Part shown: positions 1 through 6,277 of the stretch, in pieces
Layout: every line of letters begins with the position of its first letter
Numbering within the stretch: position 1 is the first letter of the stretch
Assembly: GCA_030631875.1 (NCBI GenBank)
Contig: DAOVKH010000030.1
Coordinates: 1-11,595, forward strand
Length of the DNA stretch: 11,595 nt
From: Deltaproteobacteria bacterium
GTDB taxonomy: Bacteria > Desulfobacterota > GWC2-55-46 > DRQE01
Reading direction: 5' to 3'
Notes under the pieces: model-generated
Seen by the model: the letters and a program-made list of their open reading frames with translations, nothing else
What the model was told of the DNA's origin: nothing
Databases searched by the model: none
Program-made: the position numbers and the translations under genes

Positions 1-2
1 AT

Positions 3-209
3 TGCGACGCGGTAAGCGGCCAACTATACGCCATCTGGCTCGACTATGAAAAGATAACGATCAAACGACTCTACGTCTATCCCGACCGCATTGAGCTCAG
101 ACCCGACAACAAGAGCTTTCCAACGACAACAATCCCCACACCAAAGACGCCTGAATCATCAGACAACTTTATATTGGGTAGGGTCAAATTACTCTACCAA
201 AAATATTAG
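3..209 (+). CDS. S24/LexA-family repressor peptidase, C-terminal fragment (5' end outside window)
   Basis: An open plus-strand frame enters from the left edge and ends at TAG 207-209, giving 68 residues. It matches the tail of the S24/LexA self-cleaving repressor fold: a SGQLYAIW strand, then ITIKRL, then RIELRPDN, and near the end FILGRVKLLYQ. In LexA the Lys of the Ser-Lys catalytic dyad sits in the equivalent VKRL segment; here it is the Lys at 63-65. The catalytic Ser and any N-terminal helix-turn-helix lie outside the window. Family members are SOS repressors, phage CI-like repressors or UmuD-like proteins, which this fragment cannot separate. It is the only plus-strand gene seen and faces the minus-strand tRNA-Cys, so it may belong to a different, possibly mobile, unit. 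The family call rests on the motif pattern. Confidence 0.72.
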   Translation, partial: CDAVSGQLYAIWLDYEKITIKRLYVYPDRIELRPDNKSFPTTTIPTPKTPESSDNFILGRVKLLYQKY

Positions 210-214
210 TGCAA

Positions 215-235
215 AATCTTTAGACCTCAAAGATT
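215..235. other. Hairpin 3' of the S24 gene, weak terminator candidate
   Basis: A perfect 7-bp inverted repeat, AATCTTT (215-221) and AAAGATT (229-235), with a 7-nt loop, starts six bases after the S24 stop codon. No T-run follows on the plus strand, so it is a poor intrinsic terminator for that gene. On the minus strand it is followed by four T residues, so it could be a weak backup terminator for transcripts coming from the tRNA side. The rest of 236-384 holds no gene I can support. Confidence 0.3.
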
Positions 236-384
236 ACCTCAACGCAAGACCTCATCTCTGAAAATTAACAGTAAAGAAAGACCCGACCGACGACACCGCT
301 AAAGAGGCTGTGAACGAAGAGCAACGGCGTCTATCACCACGAAAGATTAATTACCGGGATGAATTTAGATGTTCTGAATAGTAT

Positions 385-401
385 CCTATGGATCTCATAG
401 G
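385..401. repeat. Small palindrome CCTATG-N5-CATAGG
   Basis: A perfect 6-bp inverted repeat with a 5-nt spacer lies just beyond the T-run of the tRNA terminator. It could be a second hairpin of the tRNA 3' region or a small protein-binding site. Nothing else in the sequence fixes a function. Confidence 0.3.
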
Positions 402-407
402 TATCTC

Positions 408-443
408 AAAAAAAATCAACCCTGATCTTAGCGAGGGTTGATT
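408..443 (-). terminator. Intrinsic terminator after tRNA-Cys
   Basis: On the minus strand, AATCAACCCT (443-434) pairs with AGGGTTGATT (423-414) to make a 10-bp stem around a 10-nt loop. A run of T residues (complement of the A-run at 408-415) follows at once. It starts 17 nt past the encoded CCA end of tRNA-Cys, where a tRNA transcript would be expected to end. Confidence 0.88.
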
Positions 444-459
444 AAAGCATATAGCAAAT

Positions 460-535
460 TGGAGGCGGCGAGCGGATTCGAACCGCTGAATGACAGTGTT
501 GCAGACTGCTCCCTTAGCCACTTGGGTACGCCGCC
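460..535 (-). tRNA. tRNA-Cys (anticodon GCA)
   Basis: The minus strand folds into a complete cloverleaf. The acceptor arm GGCGGCG (535-529) pairs with CGCCGCC (470-464). The D stem is CCC/GGG, and the anticodon stem GCAGT/ACTGT has one G-U pair. The seven-base anticodon loop CTGCAAC places GCA at 34-36. The T stem is AGCGG/CCGCT with loop TTCGAAT. The discriminator is T (U in RNA), usual for tRNA-Cys, and CCA is encoded at 462-460. A consensus promoter and an intrinsic terminator flank it, so it is probably its own transcription unit. Its 3' end faces the S24 repressor fragment, a common layout where elements integrate at tRNA genes. Confidence 0.97.
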
Positions 536-550
536 CTATGTAGAACAATC

Positions 551-579
551 ATTATAAGTCAGCTCTCTTTTAGTGTCAA
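551..579 (-). promoter_or_regulatory. Consensus sigma70 promoter of tRNA-Cys
   Basis: The minus strand reads TTGACA (579-574), exactly 17 bases, then TATAAT (556-551). Both hexamers and the spacing match the ideal vegetative promoter. A start about seven bases on, near 544, gives a leader of roughly nine bases before the tRNA. The sequence between the nuclease stop codon (629) and this promoter shows no convincing terminator, so some read-through from upstream genes is possible. Confidence 0.9.
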
Positions 580-628
580 GGAGTCTATCTGCTTATAGGC
601 GAGAACCTCTAATTTTATTGGTCTTCTT

Positions 629-1138
629 CTACTTCTTCCAAAGCCCAACGGAGAGTGCTCTGGCCTTAGCCTCTGCCTCTTTATAGGCCTTTACCTTAAC
701 AAGTCCACACGGTGGTATCGTGAGCGTCTTTGCGAGCCCCAAGGTCAAGAGCCTCTCGCCGACGTCTACCTCGCCTGCGCGTACCCACCCCAAGAGCCTC
801 CCGTACTTATCTTTATACTCAGAGGCACACGGCTCAAAGTAGATAGTACCTTCGCCATTAGAGAGAATCTCAACGTTCATAGTGCGAGCCTTCTTGTAGA
901 ACGGCTCTTCCCTCTCCGGCGTATCAATACCAACGTAACGAATGCGTTCGCCGCCGACAAGCTCCACCGTATCGCCGTCTATCACCCACTTAACGACTAT
1001 CTGCCTCGTCTTACCTTCATCGCTATTATTAGTATTAACAAGGGCAAGTACGCCGGCTCTATCTACATATAAAAATAATACGGCCAAGGCTACTGCCAGG
1101 GCCGTCGCAATCCTACGATATCTATTCTTGGCTGCCAT
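629..1138 (-). CDS. Membrane-anchored or secreted thermonuclease (SNase-like)
   Basis: A 169-residue staphylococcal-nuclease-like protein, an OB-fold calcium-dependent phosphodiesterase that cuts DNA and RNA. The expected active-site pattern is complete: IDGDT with Asp56, Arg67 in RIRYVGIDTPE, Asp72-Thr73, Glu75, and Arg114 in DKYGR; these match D21, R35, D40-T41, E43 and R87 of the S. aureus enzyme. Residues 8-25 are a basic start followed by a hydrophobic helix, so the enzyme should work outside the cytoplasm, anchored or after signal cleavage. Cys104 and Cys144 could form a disulfide there. I chose ATG at 1138: an AGGTGA site (1154-1149) overlapping the stop codon of the preceding gene lies ten bases upstream. 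An in-frame start at 1219 would instead overlap that gene by about 70 bases. It is coupled to the HAMP-protein gene (10-bp gap); whether the two act together is unknown. Confidence 0.9.
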   Translation of the reverse strand: MAAKNRYRRIATALAVALAVLFLYVDRAGVLALVNTNNSDEGKTRQIVVKWVIDGDTVELVGGERIRYVGIDTPEREEPFYKKARTMNVEILSNGEGTIYFEPCASEYKDKYGRLLGWVRAGEVDVGERLLTLGLAKTLTIPPCGLVKVKAYKEAEAKARALSVGLWKK

Positions 1139-1148
1139 GGAGCGCAAC

Positions 1149-1691
1149 TCACCTGTCTCTAAACTTATGTAGCTTGGCCTGAAGGTGCTTGATGTCGTCG
1201 AGTATGGCGGCGTAGTCAATATTACCCGCGGAGATGTTCTTAGTGGAAAGGCTGTCGGTTACCTTGGAGAGTCCGATTATAAGCTCACCGTTAAGGGCAC
1301 TACCCGATATATGCAGGTCTTCATACTCTTCTATCATCCCGTTGACCTCGTCTATAAAACCCCTTACGTAAAGATCATCTTTATAGCGCACCGAGAGCCT
1401 GTAGTCGAGCTCGCCGGATCTTATGTGCTTAACCTCATATTCGAGCCTCTTGAAAGGGCCTACGAGCCTGTGCGAAAACACTATCGAAGAGAGTGCCACT
1501 ATCACTATATAGCCGATGACCATCATTATGCCGAGTATAGGTGAGTCAATCTCGAAGTATTCGGTCAGAGCGGCCGCCACCGATTGCAGGAATATGCCGC
1601 CCAAGAGAACGAGCGTTACGAGGAGTGCTATCGAGAGCTGAAGCTCCCTCGATACAAAGTACTTCTGGCGTATCATCTTCTTTATACCCAC
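1149..1691 (-). CDS. Small HAMP-domain integral membrane protein without output domain
   Basis: A 180-residue protein with a short basic N-terminus, two membrane helices (about 18-38 and 51-73) joined by a roughly 12-residue periplasmic loop, and a HAMP segment at about 74-127. The HAMP part begins FSHRLVGPFKRLE, with the conserved Pro79 and a following Glu, and reaches DEVNGMIEEYED. The remaining 50 residues are polar and look helical; no kinase, methyl-accepting or cyclase domain follows. The periplasmic loop is too short for a normal sensor domain. Similar short proteins beginning near KKxYFVxxxxQ with a SHRxxGP HAMP are known in Desulfobacterota and Nitrospirota, function unknown. The start is GTG at 1691: GGAGG (1703-1699) lies seven bases before it, while ATG at 1676 has no such site. 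It heads a two-gene unit with the nuclease. Confidence 0.85.
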   Translation of the reverse strand: MGIKKMIRQKYFVSRELQLSIALLVTLVLLGGIFLQSVAAALTEYFEIDSPILGIMMVIGYIVIVALSSIVFSHRLVGPFKRLEYEVKHIRSGELDYRLSVRYKDDLYVRGFIDEVNGMIEEYEDLHISGSALNGELIIGLSKVTDSLSTKNISAGNIDYAAILDDIKHLQAKLHKFRDR

Positions 1692-1730
1692 TCTATTACC
1701 TCCAAAAAAAGCATATAAGCTATATCTTTA

Positions 1731-1759
1731 ATTTAAAACCCTTTTTAGTCTTTTGTCAA
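1731..1759 (-). promoter_or_regulatory. Probable promoter of the HAMP protein-nuclease unit
   Basis: The minus strand has TTGACA (1759-1754), 17 bases, then TTAAAT (1736-1731), a four-of-six match to TATAAT, in an A/T-rich stretch. Transcription would begin near 1724, about 33 bases before the GTG start of the HAMP gene. A 9-base repeat, TTTAAAACC on the plus strand, occurs at 1732-1740 over the -10 box and again at 1789-1797 upstream of the -35 box. It could mark operator sites, but two A/T-rich copies are weak evidence. The rest of 1692-1867 shows no gene and no clear terminator for metF. Confidence 0.6.
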
Positions 1760-1867
1760 GGCATGAAAGGAAGGAAAGCCGAAAGACCTTTAAAACCATT
1801 GACATTAAATGAATAATTCGGGTTTAACGATAATTGGATAGACGGCTCTTAAAGCTTGAAGACCCCG

Positions 1868-2731
1868 CTAAGAAAGCTCCAGTATCTTCGGCACACTTGC
1901 CTCCTGGCTTATGGCCATTATGTGCGCGCCGTGGCAATACCCGCGAAGCGCTTTAACCTGCCTTGCGGCTATCTCAATGCCCTTCTCTAATTGATCAGGG
2001 GCGGCGGTAAGCTCGTCTATCAGCGACTGCGGCACGTCCACTCCTGGGACATTCTTATTTAAATACTCAGCCATCTTGGCGGACTTAAGGAGCAGTATGC
2101 CTGCCAGTATCTTTACGTCCAGCCCCTCGGCTCTCTCGAAGAATCTCTTAAAGCCGTCCATATCGTATACGGCCTGGGTCTGGAAGAAACGGGCTCCGGC
2201 AGATATCTTCTTCTTAAACCTTATCCACTCAGGCTCGAATGGAATCGTACCCGGCGCAACGACCGCGCCTATAAAGAAGTTCGTAGCACCTCGAAGCTCC
2301 TTACCCTTAAGATTATGGCCATCGTTCAATGTCTTTATCGTCGCTGTAAGTTGTACGGCATCTAAGTCGAATACAGGCTTTGCCTCACGGTGGTCGCCAA
2401 AAGATACGTGGTCTCCTGTAAGAGCAAGTACGTTCTCTATTCCAAGTACCGACGCGCCAATTAAATCCGACTGTATTGCTATCCGATTTCTGTCACGGCA
2501 CGTCATCTGAAAGACGGGCTCAACACCCTCCTTCAGTAGCAGTACAGAGGCCGCGAATGAAGAGAGCCTCATCACAGCCCTCTGGTTATCGGTTACATTG
2601 GCGGCAACGAGCTTATCCTTAAGGAGGCGTGCCTTCTCTATAAAATCCGCAACGTCGGTTCCGCGCGGAGGACATATCTCGGCCGTTACCGCAAACTTGC
2701 CTGCTTCTAAAGTTTCTCTAAGTTTACTCAT
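1868..2731 (-). CDS. metF: 5,10-methylenetetrahydrofolate reductase (MetF-like)
   Basis: A 287-residue cytoplasmic flavoprotein of the MTHFR TIM-barrel family, which interconverts 5,10-methylene- and 5-methyl-tetrahydrofolate. The family pattern is clear: TAEICPPRG near the start with the expected acidic residue Glu18, VTDNQRAVMRLSS around 46-58, DRNRIAIQSDL, IENVLALTGDH, FFQTQAVYD, and GYCHGAHIMAIS near the C-terminus. Length is normal for the single-domain bacterial type. This short form is used both for methionine methyl supply and, in other organisms, in the methyl branch of the Wood-Ljungdahl pathway, where a MetV partner is usual; no metV is visible. It starts five bases after the purQ stop codon with only a weak ribosome site, so it is probably translationally coupled and co-transcribed with purSQ. 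Confidence 0.93.
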   Translation of the reverse strand: MSKLRETLEAGKFAVTAEICPPRGTDVADFIEKARLLKDKLVAANVTDNQRAVMRLSSFAASVLLLKEGVEPVFQMTCRDRNRIAIQSDLIGASVLGIENVLALTGDHVSFGDHREAKPVFDLDAVQLTATIKTLNDGHNLKGKELRGATNFFIGAVVAPGTIPFEPEWIRFKKKISAGARFFQTQAVYDMDGFKRFFERAEGLDVKILAGILLLKSAKMAEYLNKNVPGVDVPQSLIDELTAAPDQLEKGIEIAARQVKALRGYCHGAHIMAISQEASVPKILELS

Positions 2732-2735
2732 TCTA

Positions 2736-3425
2736 TTAAGACACTACCTTTACTATGGATTCGAAGAACGCATAGCCGTCGGTTCCACCGAGCGAGGCTT
2801 CCATGGCACGCTCCGGGTGCGGCATCAGGCCAAATACGTTCTTTTCTTTATTCGTTATTCCGGCGATATTCCCTACAGAGCCGTTCGGATTAGCACTTGC
2901 GTCTACGTCGCCGTCTTTTGTAGCGTATCTGAGGATTATCTGCCCATTACCGGAGAGCGACTTAAGCGTCTCCGCGTCGGCAAAGTAATTACCATCGGCA
3001 TGAGCAATGGGGATATCCAATAGCTGGCCTTCCTCATAGAGTTTAGTGAATGGCGTATTGACATTTTCAACTCTCAGCCCAACATCCTTACAGATAAACT
3101 TAAGGCCGCTGTTGCGCATAAGTACGCCCGGCAGTAAGCCCGTCTCGCATAGTATCTGAAAACCGTTACAGATGCCGAGCACAAGCCCGCCATTATCGGC
3201 AAACTTCTTTATCTCTTTCAGCACCGGAGAGAACTTCGCTATAGCACCGGTGCGGAGGTAATCGCCGTAAGAAAAACCGCCGGGAAAGACTATGCAATCA
3301 AAGCCCTTAAGAGAGGTCGTCTTGTGCCAAATATACTCGGCCTCCTGACCCATGACGTGCTTTGCCGCATGGTAGCAATCATGGTCGCAATTCGACCCGG
3401 GGAATACAACTATACCAAACTTCAT
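2736..3425 (-). CDS. purQ: FGAM synthase glutaminase subunit PurQ
   Basis: A 229-residue class I glutamine amidotransferase that supplies ammonia to the three-part phosphoribosylformylglycinamidine synthase PurSQL in purine synthesis. The N-terminus has the PurQ signature VVFPGSNCDHD, then FPGGFSYGDYLR. The nucleophile elbow VLGICNGFQ carries catalytic Cys86, and GLMPHPERAME supplies His203 and Glu205, so the triad is complete. Length is typical for free-standing PurQ. It begins three bases after the purS stop codon. The expected third partner, purL, is not downstream; metF takes that position, so purL must lie elsewhere in the genome. Confidence 0.97.
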   Translation of the reverse strand: MKFGIVVFPGSNCDHDCYHAAKHVMGQEAEYIWHKTTSLKGFDCIVFPGGFSYGDYLRTGAIAKFSPVLKEIKKFADNGGLVLGICNGFQILCETGLLPGVLMRNSGLKFICKDVGLRVENVNTPFTKLYEEGQLLDIPIAHADGNYFADAETLKSLSGNGQIILRYATKDGDVDASANPNGSVGNIAGITNKEKNVFGLMPHPERAMEASLGGTDGYAFFESIVKVVS

Positions 3426-3427
3426 AT

Positions 3428-3673
3428 CTATTCGACCTCGACTCTAAAGTCTTCTATGACAGGGTTCGCCAAGAGCTCTTCGCACATACGGCGAGCCTCT
3501 TGCTCTGCGGCCTCTTTGCTTTCAGTATCGACCTTAAGCTCCATGAACTTACCGATACGCAGATCTTCAACACCCTTAAAGTCAAGCGCACCCAACGCAC
3601 CAACGACCGCGCGCCCCTGTGGGTCCAAGACCCCTTCCTTAAGCGTCACATATATCTTAACCTTTATCGACAT
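3428..3673 (-). CDS. purS: FGAM synthase subunit PurS
   Basis: An 81-residue small subunit of the three-component FGAM synthase. PurS dimers bridge PurQ and PurL and help pass ammonia between them. The sequence has the family's beta-alpha-beta layout: KVKIYVTLKEGVLDPQG at the start, then ALGALDFKGVEDLRIGKF, a long acidic helix, and VIEDFRVEVE at the end. AAGGAG lies seven bases before the ATG. The partner purQ follows after two bases. Upstream, only 25 bp separate it from the unrelated DUF4234 gene, with no terminator or clear promoter, so it is probably transcribed together with that cassette. Confidence 0.96.
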   Translation of the reverse strand: MSIKVKIYVTLKEGVLDPQGRAVVGALGALDFKGVEDLRIGKFMELKVDTESKEAAEQEARRMCEELLANPVIEDFRVEVE

Positions 3674-3698
3674 CAGATTACTCCTTACTTCAATTTAC

Positions 3699-4301
3699 TC
3701 AAGCGTTATATATATCTTTGCCGCCGTTAAATCCGCCTCTCTTAACTGAGAGGTCTATCCTATTAATCTTATATTGGAGATAGAATACGGCCGGTACGAA
3801 GAGACCCCATAGTATCATATAAAAGAACGATATCTCCTCCGAACCTCGGTTACCCGTAGCGTTCATGTGGTCAATCAGAATACTCCTTGCCTTTATGCAC
3901 TGAAATAAGAGCATCAACTTAAAGGCCATGTCGAGCATATTGGATGTTCGCATTATATTGCTCATGAACGGACCTTCGAGGTCAAGCTCCATGCCCGAAC
4001 CCACTACGACCACTACAGCATAGACCATAACGCCGACATTCACTATAGCCAACGCAAAGATAATGCCGATAGAGCCTTGCGTAATCTTCATCTCCGACTT
4101 AAAGGCGTTTAAGACATCCAAACGCTTCATCAGCCAGATAGGTGCGTATATACCGGCCGTAAGGAACGTATATACGACGAGCCTTACCACGCTCATATTC
4201 TCTATACCGCCACTCGTAGCCGCCGCGGAGAGGTTCACCCCGCAGCGGCTACAGAAGACGGCAGAATCTTCATTATCGTTTCCACACTTAATACACTGCA
4301 A
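3699..4301 (-). CDS. Zinc-ribbon DUF4234 membrane protein (TTG start)
   Basis: A 200-residue protein of unknown role. Residues 3-20 are a compact zinc ribbon, Cys3-x2-Cys6 and Cys17-x2-Cys20. A DUF4234-like membrane part follows: helices near 36-58 (containing TAGIYAPIWLMKRLDVLN, the typical DUF4234 opening), 77-101, 120-140 and 163-184. The zinc ribbon should face the cytoplasm. The start is TTG at 4301: the codon just upstream in frame is TGA, GAGGG (4312-4308) sits six bases before it, and any later start would lose the first Cys pair. It begins 11 bp after the VWA gene and precedes purS by 25 bp. With the DUF4328 and VWA genes it forms a three-gene envelope cassette inside the purine genes. 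Confidence 0.85.
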   Translation of the reverse strand: MQCIKCGNDNEDSAVFCSRCGVNLSAAATSGGIENMSVVRLVVYTFLTAGIYAPIWLMKRLDVLNAFKSEMKITQGSIGIIFALAIVNVGVMVYAVVVVVGSGMELDLEGPFMSNIMRTSNMLDMAFKLMLLFQCIKARSILIDHMNATGNRGSEEISFFYMILWGLFVPAVFYLQYKINRIDLSVKRGGFNGGKDIYNA

Positions 4302-4307
4302 TCAATA

Positions 4308-4312
4308 CCCTC
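4308..4312 (-). promoter_or_regulatory. Ribosome binding site that fixes the TTG start of the DUF4234 gene
   Basis: GAGGG on the minus strand lies six bases upstream of TTG 4301-4299 and overlaps the end of the VWA reading frame. The in-frame codon between them is TGA, so no longer product is possible. The two genes are thus set up for coupled translation, with a start codon usually weaker than ATG. Confidence 0.7.
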
Positions 4313-6277
4313 TTAATTAACTCTTCTCTTATCTATCTCGCGTGCCTTTGATACCAAGTGCAGAAGCTCTATGACGTCTTTGTCGTTCTTCAGATCTCCG
4401 CCTATACTATGCAAGACGTCGAGTACCCCGTCAAAAGAAGAACCCTTTGACCAATGGTTCTCTTTGAGTATCTCCGCAAACTCGGCAACACCTGCGGCAA
4501 GTTTAAGTGAATCACTTGCGTCATCAAATGAAGCCCTGAAGTCAGACTGAGCTATGCTCTTCGCTACCTCTTGGACCTTGCCCGTTGCAGGGTCTTTATA
4601 TCTTACATAGACGGTAGCAACGCCATCGCCACCACTATAACGGCGGTTCTTATTATACCTACGGCCGCCTTCGTCGTCGTTATTATATCCGCCGCTACGA
4701 GCCTCTTCGCCCTTCCAGAATTTAACTTCGTATAAGGCCGTCACCGAGTGCCCGGAGCCTATCTCTCCGCCGTCTTCTTTATCGTCACGAAACTTATTAT
4801 CGGCAACGTCTCTGTTTTCATAACCAATAAGCCTGTAACTTCTAACGACCGTCGGGTTAAAGTCGACCTGTACCTTCACGTCGCCTGCTATTACCTGAAG
4901 CGTACCTGTCAGGTTTTCTACGAATATGCGTCTGGCCTCATCTAAGGTATCGACGTAAGCGTAGTGTCCGTTACCCTTATCGCCGAGCTTTTCGAGCATG
5001 ACGTCGTTAAAGTTACCCATGCCGAATCCAATTGACGATAGTGTTATGCCTTTATCTGCGTAGGCCTTAACCTCGCTGAGTATCGACTCGGCACTCGTTC
5101 TGCCGACATTCGCAACACCGTCGGAGCAGAGTATGACTCTATTAATGCGCCCCTTCTCATATGCCTTGGCCGCAAGCTCGTAGCCAATCTTCAGCCCCTC
5201 TTCGGCGTTCGTTGCGCCTTCGGGGCGAAGGCTATCTATAGCACGCAATATGGTATCTTTATCGTCAAGACGCCTATGATCCATGATAACACGTCCGCGC
5301 GAGCCGTATATAACTATCGCAACCTTATCATGCTCAGTCAACTCATCGACGAGCAGGCGAAGGCTCTTCTTTACAAGCCCCAGACGATCTTCCCTCGCCA
5401 TAGAGCCGGATACATCTATAACAAAGGTAAGGGTTGCGTCCTTGCGGTTCTCATTGTCAATCTCAAAGCCCTTAACGCCTATCCGAAGCAGGCTCGCAGA
5501 CCTTGAAAACTTAGAGGGCGCGCCCTCTGTGTATATGTCAAACGCACCGCCATTACTACTGCCGCCCTTTGAAGCATAACCGTAGTCAAAGTAATTTATA
5601 AACTCCTCTGCCCTCACGGCCGCCCTTGGAGGAAGGTTGCCGCCTAAGATATAACGCCTTGCATTTGCATAGGATGCCGTATCGACATCTATGGCGAATG
5701 TTGAAAGGTTATCCTCGTCTGCATCGACAAAAGGGTTTACCCCGTAATTCTCATAGAACTCTGCGGCGTAAGGCGCATCGTTTACCGTTGCCGTACCGCC
5801 GTGTGCCTTTATAGGAATAGGTGTCGGCATTGGCATCGGGGCTATACCGATGTAACGGCGACTCGCTTCATATTGCGCCTTGGCCTCAGCCGCTACCTGG
5901 GCACGCACCCTATTGTTCTCTACTACCTTTAAGCGAACCATCGCCTCGACGCTATCTACTTCTGCGCCGGCGTAATCGACCTTTCTGCCAACTCGGTCGC
6001 CTTCCTTCTTCGAGCTAAGCCTCGACTTAATAGTATTTAATGGTACGCTCTCACCGGCACTTAACTCTTCTTCTGCCACTACCGTCGAAGACTTCACTAC
6101 TGAGCCAACAGGTTTAGCCTTGACCAAAATATCACTGTCGCCCTTTGTTTCCTTAATCGTTGTGGTCTTCTCTGACTCTACTTCGACCCTTACCTGCTTA
6201 TCCGAACTCTTCGTACATCCAACAACTACAAATACTGCCAGTAGAACTAAAACGATATGTGCCTTCATGTTTTTCAT
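4313..6277 (-). CDS. VWA-domain lipoprotein, YfbK-like
   Basis: A 654-residue lipoprotein of the YfbK-like VWA group. Residues 1-21 are a lipoprotein signal ending VVVG-Cys21; Thr at +2 fits outer-membrane sorting. A polar linker (22-165) includes a Met/Pro-rich stretch near 147-156. The N-terminal YfbK-type domain (about 170-240) contains NPFVDADEDNLSTFAIDVDT. The VWA domain (about 281-460) has a complete MIDAS: DVSGS (Asp288, Ser290, Ser292), Thr356 and Asp386. A C-terminal DUF3520-like part ends near 648, interrupted by a Gly/Asn/Arg-rich loop at 526-550. VWA domains bind protein partners through a metal ion; the partner and role here are unknown. ATG 6277 is chosen over an in-frame GTG at 6307 because AAGGAGG lies six bases before it and the signal peptide then starts normally. 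The start region may be masked by a hairpin. Confidence 0.92.
   Translation of the reverse strand: MKNMKAHIVLVLLAVFVVVGCTKSSDKQVRVEVESEKTTTIKETKGDSDILVKAKPVGSVVKSSTVVAEEELSAGESVPLNTIKSRLSSKKEGDRVGRKVDYAGAEVDSVEAMVRLKVVENNRVRAQVAAEAKAQYEASRRYIGIAPMPMPTPIPIKAHGGTATVNDAPYAAEFYENYGVNPFVDADEDNLSTFAIDVDTASYANARRYILGGNLPPRAAVRAEEFINYFDYGYASKGGSSNGGAFDIYTEGAPSKFSRSASLLRIGVKGFEIDNENRKDATLTFVIDVSGSMAREDRLGLVKKSLRLLVDELTEHDKVAIVIYGSRGRVIMDHRRLDDKDTILRAIDSLRPEGATNAEEGLKIGYELAAKAYEKGRINRVILCSDGVANVGRTSAESILSEVKAYADKGITLSSIGFGMGNFNDVMLEKLGDKGNGHYAYVDTLDEARRIFVENLTGTLQVIAGDVKVQVDFNPTVVRSYRLIGYENRDVADNKFRDDKEDGGEIGSGHSVTALYEVKFWKGEEARSGGYNNDDEGGRRYNKNRRYSGGDGVATVYVRYKDPATGKVQEVAKSIAQSDFRASFDDASDSLKLAAGVAEFAEILKENHWSKGSSFDGVLDVLHSIGGDLKNDKDVIELLHLVSKAREIDKRRVN

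Noticed and set aside
236..384. Possible short gene or decayed coding remnant between the S24 gene and tRNA-Cys
   Set aside because: One plus-strand frame stays open for about 40 codons with a charged product, but it lacks a start codon with a ribosome site and any family resemblance.
351..548. Minus-strand open frame of 65 codons
   Set aside because: It runs straight through the tRNA-Cys gene and its terminator, so its length is incidental.
1185..1816. Plus-strand open frames (1185-1544 and 1541-1816) opposite the HAMP gene
   Set aside because: They are antisense to a gene with clear helices and a HAMP domain. Their translations show no domain pattern, and no suitable ribosome site or promoter is evident.
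1799..1827. Plus-strand TTGACA upstream of the HAMP gene
   Set aside because: No -10-like hexamer follows at 16 to 18 bases, and it would only transcribe antisense to metF.
1840..1867. Terminator just after metF
   Set aside because: The minus strand can form GGTCTT against AAGAGCC only with a bulge, and no T-run follows.
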